A DNA stretch of 64,000 nt, from contig CALLDR010000163.1 of NCBI GenBank assembly GCA_937997955.1, positions 15,924 to 79,923 on the forward strand, written 5' to 3'. A program made the position numbers and the translations under genes. The notes beneath the pieces were generated by a model that had not been told where the DNA came from, made no database searches, and saw only the letters and a program-made list of their open reading frames with translations. The DNA comes from an uncultured Emergencia sp. (GTDB lineage: Bacteria; Bacillota; Clostridia; Peptostreptococcales; Anaerovoracaceae). Within the stretch, counting starts at the first letter, position 1; every line of letters starts with the position of its first letter. This document shows, one piece after another, positions 7,756 to 13,972 of the stretch.

Positions 7756-7771
7756 AGCAATTTTTGTGCCA
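7756..7771 (-). promoter_or_regulatory. Sigma-54 (-24/-12) promoter upstream of spmA-spmB-S66
   Basis: On the minus strand it reads TGGCAC, AAAAA, TTGCT, an exact match to the RpoN consensus with the required 10 bp between the GG and GC pairs. The same 16 bases recur at 10585-10600. Sigma-54 promoters need an AAA+ activator; one is encoded at 13973-15823. Confidence 0.85.
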
Positions 7772-7834
7772 AGCCTAAATTTTCGGTGTTTTGCCCCAGC
7801 ATCTTACAATTTGTTCCAAAATCCGCGCCGCTTT

Positions 7835-7875
7835 GTCCGGTTTTCCGGACTGCAAATCCTGTTTTTCGGACGTCC
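7835..7875. promoter_or_regulatory. Possible activator-binding palindromes upstream of the spmA sigma-54 promoter
   Basis: GTCCGG-TTTT-CCGGAC (7835-7850) is a perfect dyad, and GGACGTCC (7868-7875) follows 17 bp later. They lie about 65-100 bp upstream of the -24 element, the usual range for sigma-54 enhancer sites. I found no clear copy at the other two sigma-54 promoters, so this is a weak inference. Confidence 0.35.
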
Positions 7876-7984
7876 TTGTCCTCGCTTCCGCTGAAACCTT
7901 TCCGTCCGCTCAGCTTTACCCCCTTGCATTCAGGCATGTTTTTTGCTTAACTTATATATAGAGAATCAAGGAGGGGACCCTTTT

Positions 7985-8593
7985 ATGAAAAAGATACCGT
8001 ACCGCTATACCAATATAGCCAAGCAGGCCTTCATCATCACCATCATGCTGCAGGCGCTGATGCGTCTGATCATTATGGCCGAGATCGTCATCTTCAAGGT
8101 GGAGGGCTACTACGAAAACACCAACATCCTTTTGACGGTGCTCATGTACGCCGTCATCTTCGCGGTTCTGATTGCCCTGTTCCGCGGCCACACATTTTGT
8201 TACAGCCTGTACAGCGATTCGACGCTGATCTACCGGAACACCCTGCTGCGCCGGGAAAGACAGCTGCAGCTTTCGGATGCCAGACTGGCCGTCATGGATA
8301 CCTTCGGCATCAAATTCTACGCGGAGCCGGACGCTGATCCGAAGACCGCCAAGCCGCTGTTTTTCCTGCCTTTCTTCCGGGACGGCATCATCGAGGCAGT
8401 GCCGGTCAACAACTTTTACATATCCCTGAAGGATCGGGGAGACATGGTGGTCATCAAAAAATTCCGCGTGCTGCCCGGCTATACCAAGAAGTGGCGCTTT
8501 GTGACCATCGGCTACTCCCTTCTGGCGGCTCTGTGCCTGGCCAGCCTGTCGACGCCGCTGACCGTTATCATCGTGCTGTTCCAGAACCACTGA
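7985..8593 (+). CDS. Membrane protein with three predicted helices, function unknown
   Basis: A 202-residue protein. Two hydrophobic helices lie at about residues 12-32 and 43-63, and one near the C-terminus (YSLLAALCLASLSTPLTVIIVLF). Between them is a soluble domain of about 110 residues rich in beta-strand pattern, starting YSLYSDSTLIYRNTLLRRERQLQLSDARLAV. That layout resembles bacterial PH-like membrane proteins, but I do not recognise the family. The ATG at 7985 has AAGGAGGGG at a good distance. It is divergent from spmA, and the VanX-type gene follows 120 bp downstream in the same direction. Confidence 0.6.
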   Translation: MKKIPYRYTNIAKQAFIITIMLQALMRLIIMAEIVIFKVEGYYENTNILLTVLMYAVIFAVLIALFRGHTFCYSLYSDSTLIYRNTLLRRERQLQLSDARLAVMDTFGIKFYAEPDADPKTAKPLFFLPFFRDGIIEAVPVNNFYISLKDRGDMVVIKKFRVLPGYTKKWRFVTIGYSLLAALCLASLSTPLTVIIVLFQNH

Positions 8594-8630
8594 CGCCGTA
8601 AAATCGCCGCTGGCAGACCGGCGCTGCCGG

Positions 8631-8666
8631 CGCTGTCCGGTCCTGCGGCGCTGTCCGGTCCTGCGG
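8631..8666. repeat. Exact 18-bp tandem duplication
   Basis: CGCTGTCCGGTCCTGCGG occurs at 8631-8648 and again at 8649-8666, followed by a degenerate third partial copy. It is non-coding and lies just upstream of the VanX-type gene. Confidence 0.8.
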
Positions 8667-8713
8667 TGCTGTATGTCCGGTGCTGGCGCCGCTGGCAGAG
8701 AGGAGCCTTCCCT

Positions 8714-9280
8714 ATGAGACAATATAAGAATCTGGTGCGCCTGCTGGACGTGGACGAGGATTTCATCATCGACCTGATCTACGCGACGCCTGACAATTTC
8801 ACCGGCCGCGCCGTATATTCCTCTGATCAGTGCTATATCGACGTCAACACGGCCCAGAGGCTGATCCAGGCCAGGGATCTGGCAAAGGAGGACGGCCTCC
8901 GCGTGAAGGTCTGGGACGCCTACCGTCCCGTCAGCGCCCAGCGGCGGTTTTGGGAGCTGCTGCCGGACAACCGCTTTGTCGCCTATCCGCCGGATATGGA
9001 GACCCTGACCTGCTTCAAAAACTCCCACATGAACGGCCAATGCGTGGACGTGACCCTTTGCGATTCACAGGGCTGCGAGCTGATCATGCCAAGCGGCTTC
9101 GATGATTTCACAAAAAAAGCCCGCCTGGATTGTCTGGAGACAACAGGCGAAGCCCGAAAAAACGCGGAATACCTGCGGGACATCATGACCGCGGCGGGAT
9201 TCACGCCCTACAGCGGCGAGTGGTGGCATTTCTACGACAGAAAAACCGCTCCCGTTCCCTATTCCGATCTTATTCTTTAG
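8714..9280 (+). CDS. D-Ala-D-Ala dipeptidase, VanX/DdpX family (M15)
   Basis: Zinc dipeptidase that hydrolyses D-alanyl-D-alanine. It serves either as a resistance enzyme or, as in E. coli DdpX, in catabolism of D-Ala-D-Ala. Zinc ligands are His105 and Asp112 in SHMNGQCVD and His172 in EWWH, with the catalytic base Glu169. The arginine segment VWDAYRPVSAQ is present. The motif deviates from SxHxxGxAxD by having Cys in place of Ala and Asn in place of the first Ser. Length is 188 residues. The ATG at 8714 follows GAGAGGAG; the upstream part of the open frame is repeat DNA. No vanA/vanH genes are nearby, so a catabolic role fits the peptidase-rich surroundings better. Confidence 0.9.
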   Translation: MRQYKNLVRLLDVDEDFIIDLIYATPDNFTGRAVYSSDQCYIDVNTAQRLIQARDLAKEDGLRVKVWDAYRPVSAQRRFWELLPDNRFVAYPPDMETLTCFKNSHMNGQCVDVTLCDSQGCELIMPSGFDDFTKKARLDCLETTGEARKNAEYLRDIMTAAGFTPYSGEWWHFYDRKTAPVPYSDLIL

Positions 9281-9467
9281 TAGAATCCTGAGCAGAATCA
9301 GGTCCGCTGGCCTCTTCAGCCGGACGCCCCTTCTGCCCTTCGACGGCCTGCGGGCCGTCCTTTTTCTTTCGCTCCATCAGTCTGTCCACCATACTCTTGT
9401 CCGGAGATTTGAGAATGAAGGCAAACGACGCGACGATGATGATGAGTCCAACGATCTTGATAACCAT
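9270..9467 (-). CDS. Small single-pass membrane protein
   Basis: A 65-residue product. One hydrophobic helix spans residues 2-19 (VIKIVGLIIIVASFAFIL). A basic segment (RLMERKKKDG) and an acidic, proline-rich, probably disordered tail follow. The ATG at 9467 has AAAGGAG 9 nt upstream. Its 3' end overlaps the 3' end of the VanX-type gene by 11 bp on the opposite strand. No recognised family. Confidence 0.6.
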   Translation of the reverse strand: MVIKIVGLIIIVASFAFILKSPDKSMVDRLMERKKKDGPQAVEGQKGRPAEEASGPDSAQDSTKE

Positions 9468-9548
9468 TCAGAAGCTCCTTTCTGCCAAGTATACTGGCAT
9501 TATATACGAAAAACCGGGGAAAGGCAAGAGGCCTCGCCTGCTTTCCGC

Positions 9549-10517
9549 CTACTTTCCCAGCACATCTTTCATCAGTCTCAGGCCGTTGAGATGGCTGATC
9601 TTGTCGATTTCATCATCGGTAAAGCTCTTTTCCATGCGGTTTAACAGCTCTGTAAAGCCGCTGTAATCCACCAGCTCCCCATTATCGTCGATCCCGTCAA
9701 AGTCAGATCCGAAGCCGACGGCGTCGATGCCCGCCTTATCCCTCATGTAGAGCAGATGCTGTATGATCCAGTCAATTTTCGGCGATTCCTCGCCGTCTCT
9801 GAGGAACGGCCCGTTGAAGTTGACGCCGGCGATACCGCCCGTGTTTCCCAGGACCTTCAGCTGGTCGTCGGTCAGATTCCGCCGGTGGCCGCACAGAGCC
9901 CGCGCGCAGGAGTGGGTCGCCGTGAAAGGCTGTCTGCTGTACTTGGCCACGTCGTAAAACCCGCCCTCGGACATGTGAGAAACGTCGATGATCATGCCCA
10001 GCTGGTTCATCTTTTCCACCGCTTCTATGCCAAAAGGCTTCAGGCCCTTCATGTGCTCCGCCGGATCGTCGCTGCTGGGATAGCCGACAGAGTTCTCAAA
10101 GTTCCAAAGCAGCGTGACCAGCCGCACGCCCATGTCATAGACCTCCTGCAGCCGTTCGATGTGCCCTTCTCCCGTCTTTTCATCGTCCAGGAACACGCCG
10201 TCCTCCACCGTCAGCAGAGAGGAAAGGCGTCCCTCTTCCCTGTTTTTCAGCACTTCGTCCACACTGAAGACCGGTCTGACGACATCTCTGTACTTTTCCA
10301 TCTGGGTCTGGTAGTATCCGTAAATCCCCTTCAGAATATCATAAGGCGCCATGGTTTTCATCTCATTTCTGGAAAGGTACATGGCGAAAAACTGTACCAG
10401 GCTTTCATGTTCCTTCAACAGCTTCAGATTGATGGAGGTCCCGCCGTCATAAAAGCTCCGTTCCGGGTTTCTCCATCCCTCGATCAGCGTATCACAATGC
10501 ATGTCAATGATTCTCAA
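9549..10517 (-). CDS. Membrane-type dipeptidase, peptidase family M19
   Basis: Zinc dipeptidase of the renal-dipeptidase family. These enzymes cleave dipeptides, including those with a D-residue at the second position. Metal-binding features are IDMHCDTL near the start, VSHMSEGGFYDV, TATHSCARALCGHRRN and GFGSDFDG. Length is 322 residues, with no signal peptide. The start codon is TTG at 10517, supported by AGGAGG 7 nt upstream, and the family motif begins right after it. It is divergent from the M20-alr unit and has its own sigma-54 promoter at 10585-10600. Confidence 0.93.
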   Translation of the reverse strand: MRIIDMHCDTLIEGWRNPERSFYDGGTSINLKLLKEHESLVQFFAMYLSRNEMKTMAPYDILKGIYGYYQTQMEKYRDVVRPVFSVDEVLKNREEGRLSSLLTVEDGVFLDDEKTGEGHIERLQEVYDMGVRLVTLLWNFENSVGYPSSDDPAEHMKGLKPFGIEAVEKMNQLGMIIDVSHMSEGGFYDVAKYSRQPFTATHSCARALCGHRRNLTDDQLKVLGNTGGIAGVNFNGPFLRDGEESPKIDWIIQHLLYMRDKAGIDAVGFGSDFDGIDDNGELVDYSGFTELLNRMEKSFTDDEIDKISHLNGLRLMKDVLGK

Positions 10518-10584
10518 AACTACTTCCTCCTGTCTTTCATCATCTTCCGCTCTCTAAAACGCGGTAACAACAAAAACAATTAAA

Positions 10585-10600
10585 AGCAATTTTTGTGCCA
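10585..10600 (-). promoter_or_regulatory. Sigma-54 promoter of the M19 dipeptidase gene
   Basis: Minus-strand TGGCAC-AAAAA-TTGCT, identical over 16 bp to the element before spmA. It lies 68 bp upstream of the TTG start. It faces the plus-strand sigma-54 promoter, with only 15 bp between them. Confidence 0.85.
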
Positions 10601-10615
10601 AATTTTTTCTTCTAT

Positions 10616-10631
10616 CGGCACGAAAATTGCA
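10616..10631 (+). promoter_or_regulatory. Sigma-54 promoter of the M20-alr unit
   Basis: CGGCAC-GAAAA-TTGCA, one mismatch (C for the first T) from the RpoN consensus, with GG and GC correctly spaced. A TATACT hexamer follows at about 10633, so an overlapping sigma-70-type element cannot be excluded. It lies 43 bp before the ATG of the amidohydrolase gene. Confidence 0.8.
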
Positions 10632-10673
10632 TTATACTATGTATATACGAGGTATATACGAGGAGGTCTACAC

Positions 10674-11876
10674 ATGAAATACGATAAGAAACAACTTCTG
10701 GCCGCCGTGGACAGCGTCTTCGACGACGCCGTTTCCCTCCGCCGCCAGCTTCATATGCACCCGGAGCTTTCGGAGCAGGAAACGGAGACTGCCCGCCTGA
10801 TCGCCTTGCAATTACAGGACCTGGGGATTCCCTATGAGACCGGTATCGCCGGCAACGGCATCTCCGCGGTCATCTACGGGAAAGACCGGACCCGCGGCGT
10901 AGGCATCCGGGCCGATATGGACGCCCTGCCTATCACGGAATTGGTTGAAATCCCATTTAAATCACAAAATCCCGGCGTTATGCACGCCTGCGGCCACGAT
11001 ATCCACACGGCTATCCTGCTGGGCACAGCAAAGGTCCTGCAGGAGATGCGGGACGCCCTGCCTGCCAGCGTCCGCCTCTTCTTCCAGCCCTCTGAGGAGA
11101 CCATCGGCGGCGCCCGCCAGATGATCGAGGCCGGCTGTCTGGAAAACCCGAAGATCACCAGCGTCCTGGGACTTCACGTGGACACCAAGACGGACGCGGG
11201 GAGCGTGGAGTTTATTCCAGGGGCCATGAACGCCGCCTGCTGTGAGTTCCAGGTCCGCGTGCTGGGAAAATCCTGCCACGGCGCTCATCCCACCGACGGC
11301 ATCGACGCCCTCCTGCCTGCCTGCACCATGATCACCAGCCTCCAGTCTATCCTCACGAGGCGCATGGACCCCACCGATTCCGTGCTGATCACCGTGGGTA
11401 AGTTCAACAGCGGCGTCAAGGAAAACGTCATATCCGGCGAAGCCGTGTTCAGCGGCACCATCCGCTCCCTGGACATGGACGCCATGGACGGCATCAAAAA
11501 ATATCTGTCGGAGCTCTGTCACAATACGGCGGCTGCCTTTGGCGCTTCCTGCGAAGTCCAGTTCTCCGCCGAAGGCTATCCGACCCTGGAAAACGACGAC
11601 CAGCTCCTGCAGTGGGTCATGGACGCCTCTAAGGAAGTGCTCGGCGAGGACCATGTGAAGCTGACCAAACGCCCAAGCCTGGGCGCCGACGACTTCTCCT
11701 TCTTCTGCCACAGCAGCCGGGGCCTTTACTACAACATCGGCGCCCGCAGGCCGGGAGAGACCGACGCTTATCCCATCCACAGTGACCGGTTCAACCCTGA
11801 TGAGGCGTGCATCCGTACCGGTATCCTGACCCAGGTGGCCGCGGTGCTTAAGATCTTTGAGGAGGAATACAGATGA
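10674..11876 (+). CDS. M20-family amidohydrolase (aminoacylase / N-acyl or peptide hydrolase)
   Basis: Dinuclear zinc amidohydrolase, 400 residues. The sequence shows the HPELSEQE start motif, RADMDALPI, the zinc-binding ACGHDIHTA, the catalytic PSEETIGGA and the C-terminal LGADDFSFF. Relatives hydrolyse N-acyl amino acids, hippurate or small peptides; the substrate cannot be fixed from sequence. The ATG at 10674 has AGGAGG upstream, and a duplicated GTATATACGAG lies in the leader. Its last codons overlap the alr start by 4 bp (ATGA), which indicates a two-gene operon driven by the sigma-54 promoter at 10616-10631. Confidence 0.92.
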   Translation: MKYDKKQLLAAVDSVFDDAVSLRRQLHMHPELSEQETETARLIALQLQDLGIPYETGIAGNGISAVIYGKDRTRGVGIRADMDALPITELVEIPFKSQNPGVMHACGHDIHTAILLGTAKVLQEMRDALPASVRLFFQPSEETIGGARQMIEAGCLENPKITSVLGLHVDTKTDAGSVEFIPGAMNAACCEFQVRVLGKSCHGAHPTDGIDALLPACTMITSLQSILTRRMDPTDSVLITVGKFNSGVKENVISGEAVFSGTIRSLDMDAMDGIKKYLSELCHNTAAAFGASCEVQFSAEGYPTLENDDQLLQWVMDASKEVLGEDHVKLTKRPSLGADDFSFFCHSSRGLYYNIGARRPGETDAYPIHSDRFNPDEACIRTGILTQVAAVLKIFEEEYR

Positions 11877-12994
11877 TGCAGACAGAAGAGATACTTCGAG
11901 ATACCTATGTAAAGGTGGACCTCGGCAGGATCGCGGAAAACATGGCCCTGATCCGGGAAATGGCCGGTCCCGCCGTCGCCGTCATGCCCGTGATCAAAGC
12001 CAACGGCTACGGCCACGGCGCAGTGGAAATCGCGCCTGTTTTGATGGAAAGCGGGGCGGCTTATCTGGCCGTCGCCACTTTGACGGAGGCCCTGGAGCTC
12101 CGCGCCGCGTACCCCGGTTATCCCCTGTTCATTCTGGGACACACCCCCGACCGTCTGCTCCGCCATGTGGTGGAGAACCGCATCACCCAGACCGTATTTA
12201 CCCTGGAGCAGGCCGCGAAGCTGGCGGCGCTGGCCCGTGAGGCCCATACCACGGCAAAGGTCCATGTCAAGGTGGATACCGGCTTCCACCGGCTGGGCCA
12301 GATCCCTTCGGAGGCCTTCGCAGAGGAGATCTGCCAGATGTTCCGGCTGGAAGGCCTGGAGGTGGAAGGCATCTTCAGCCATCTGGCCCTGTCAGGCGAC
12401 GAAGAAGATGAAGCCCAGTTTTCCCTCTTCACCGGCTTTGTTCAGGAGCTGGAACAGCGGGGCTGTACCTTCCGCTATCAGCATCTGGCAGACAGCATCG
12501 CCTGCGTGGACGCGCCCAGATACCGTCTCAACATGATACGGCCGGGCGCTTTGATCTACGGCATGATCGGTTTTACCAAGGGCTGTCTTCCGGTCGGACA
12601 GGCCCTCACCTTCCGCACCGCCGTCTCCCAGCTCCATCGGATCCCTGCCGGGGAGGGCGTCAGCTACGACTACGCGTGGAAGGCCCAGCGGGACAGCCTC
12701 ATCGCCACCCTTCCCTTTGGCTACGCCGACGGCTATCCCCGCAACATGCGCGGCAAGGGTTACGTCGTCATCAACGGAAAAAAAGCGCCTCTCGTCGGCG
12801 TCCTCTGCATGGATCAGTGCATGGCGGACGTGACCGACGTGGACGGCGTCTGTGAAGGCGCGGAGGCCATCATCTACGGCGACGGCAGCGACGGCTCCAT
12901 GACCATCGAAGAAGCCGCGAAGCTGGCGGGCACCAACAAAAATGAGATCATCGCCCGTATCATGGCCAGACCGCCGCGGGTATACGTGAAATAA
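11873..12994 (+). CDS. alr: Alanine racemase (or related amino-acid racemase)
   Basis: PLP enzyme of fold type III that interconverts L- and D-alanine. PLP-lysine Lys42 is in VIKANGYGHG; the catalytic tyrosine is Tyr265 in VSYDY, where most family members have SYG. The CMDQCMADVT segment and the C-terminal domain are complete, giving 373 residues, a normal length. It is translationally coupled to the M20 amidohydrolase and followed by a strong terminator. In this setting a catabolic role, converting D-amino acids released by the neighbouring peptidases, is as likely as cell-wall supply. Broader substrate range is possible. Confidence 0.92.
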   Translation: MMQTEEILRDTYVKVDLGRIAENMALIREMAGPAVAVMPVIKANGYGHGAVEIAPVLMESGAAYLAVATLTEALELRAAYPGYPLFILGHTPDRLLRHVVENRITQTVFTLEQAAKLAALAREAHTTAKVHVKVDTGFHRLGQIPSEAFAEEICQMFRLEGLEVEGIFSHLALSGDEEDEAQFSLFTGFVQELEQRGCTFRYQHLADSIACVDAPRYRLNMIRPGALIYGMIGFTKGCLPVGQALTFRTAVSQLHRIPAGEGVSYDYAWKAQRDSLIATLPFGYADGYPRNMRGKGYVVINGKKAPLVGVLCMDQCMADVTDVDGVCEGAEAIIYGDGSDGSMTIEEAAKLAGTNKNEIIARIMARPPRVYVK

Positions 12995-13057
12995 AAAAAT
13001 GTGCACGACGGAGACAAACCGCCCATGCACACATGGCACCACATGTCGCGCTCATAT

Positions 13058-13120
13058 CGCGCACAGGCGGAGCGAACCGGGCATATCCTGGCTTCGCTCC
13101 CTTCTGTGCGCGTTTTTTTT
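13058..13120 (+). terminator. Terminator after alr
   Basis: A long interrupted hairpin: CGCGCACAG pairs with CTGTGCGCG, with an inner stem GGAGCGAA/TTCGCTCC, followed by eight T residues. It separates alr from the convergent D-aminopeptidase gene. Confidence 0.9.
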
Positions 13121-13122
13121 GA

Positions 13123-13962
13123 TCAGAACATCGGGTTGTAGCAGTCTCCACCTGCCGCGAAGACGACCTGGCGCAGGCCCATCAGCTCCTCCATATTTTC
13201 CGCTTCAACGGCCACCGACATGGCCCCTGTCCGTCTGACCCCCGGCAGCTTTTCCGCGCCGTCGGCCATACAGGTCTGACGGAAGGTGACGGTCATTTCC
13301 AGCTTCTCCCCGGCCTTTACAGGAACAGGTTTCTTTTCTCGAGCGGTTCTGACGGCCTTCTCCGCCGTATCCCGAAGCAGCTTCTGGCTTTCCGCCCTCG
13401 GCAGGCACTCCGCGCAGTAGCGGCCCTGAGCGTATTTTACTACGGCGGTCTCCGCCTCCGGACAGAAAGCCTTTGTTTCCGCGGCCAGAGCCTGGTCTCC
13501 GGTGACCATGATCAGCGGAACGCCCTTTGACGCGGCGTACAGGGCGTTGAAGCCCATCTCCCCGACGCTGTGTCCGTTGACGCTGAGATCGGCGATGGTG
13601 ATCGGATCATAGGTGTGGTCCAGCACCGCCTTCTGGGTTCCGAACTTGGCGTGATAGCCCAGGAGGATCAGCCCGTCAAAGGTCTCGTCCAGGCCGTGGA
13701 CCATGGAATTACGCCGGCTGACGCCCCGCATGAGCCGCGCCCGGCTGTCCAGCAGGTCCATCCGAATGTTTTGAGATACGTTATGAGAGTCGCAGACCAG
13801 AACCTCTGTCGCGCCTCCCGCAAAGGCCCCCTCCACGACCGCGTTGACTTCCTCCGTCATGAAGACCCGGGCCTGCTGATAGCCGCTGCCCGCCTCTTCA
13901 ACGTCCTCCGGCGCGACGACGCCGTTGACCCCTTCCAGGTCTGCCGATATAAAAATTTTCAT
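13123..13962 (-). CDS. dppA: D-aminopeptidase, peptidase family M55 (DppA-like)
   Basis: Zinc D-aminopeptidase, 279 residues. Bacillus DppA releases D-Ala from D-Ala-D-Ala and D-Ala-Gly-Gly. Family features seen are ISADLEGVNGV at the start, the metal-binding CDSHN and LGYHA, and the C-terminal cysteine segment GGDCYNP. It lies 10 bp downstream of the sigma-54 activator gene in the same direction, so the regulator and this enzyme form one transcription unit. Its preference for D-residues is what most clearly ties the peptidase cluster to D-amino-acid peptides. Confidence 0.92.
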   Translation of the reverse strand: MKIFISADLEGVNGVVAPEDVEEAGSGYQQARVFMTEEVNAVVEGAFAGGATEVLVCDSHNVSQNIRMDLLDSRARLMRGVSRRNSMVHGLDETFDGLILLGYHAKFGTQKAVLDHTYDPITIADLSVNGHSVGEMGFNALYAASKGVPLIMVTGDQALAAETKAFCPEAETAVVKYAQGRYCAECLPRAESQKLLRDTAEKAVRTAREKKPVPVKAGEKLEMTVTFRQTCMADGAEKLPGVRRTGAMSVAVEAENMEELMGLRQVVFAAGGDCYNPMF

Positions 13963-13972
13963 GTTTGCCTCC

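Larger units (their letters stand above)
7591..7984. other. 394-bp divergent intergenic region with leader and sigma-54 signals
   Basis: Gene-less. It carries the sigma-54 promoter for spmA (7756-7771). Between that promoter and spmA is a leader that can fold: GGCAAAGGG near 7677 can pair with CCCTCTTTGCC near 7711, and the segment is also framed by TCTGGC and GCCAGA. Upstream of the promoter are two short palindromes (7835-7850 and 7868-7875) where an activator could bind. A weak TATATA box at about 7956 may serve the rightward gene. Confidence 0.5.

Noticed and set aside
8714..12994. A vancomycin-resistance (van) cluster because of the VanX-type gene and the racemase
   Set aside because: No D-Ala-D-Lac/Ser ligase, VanH dehydrogenase or VanRS pair is present, and the surrounding genes are peptidases under sigma-54 signals.
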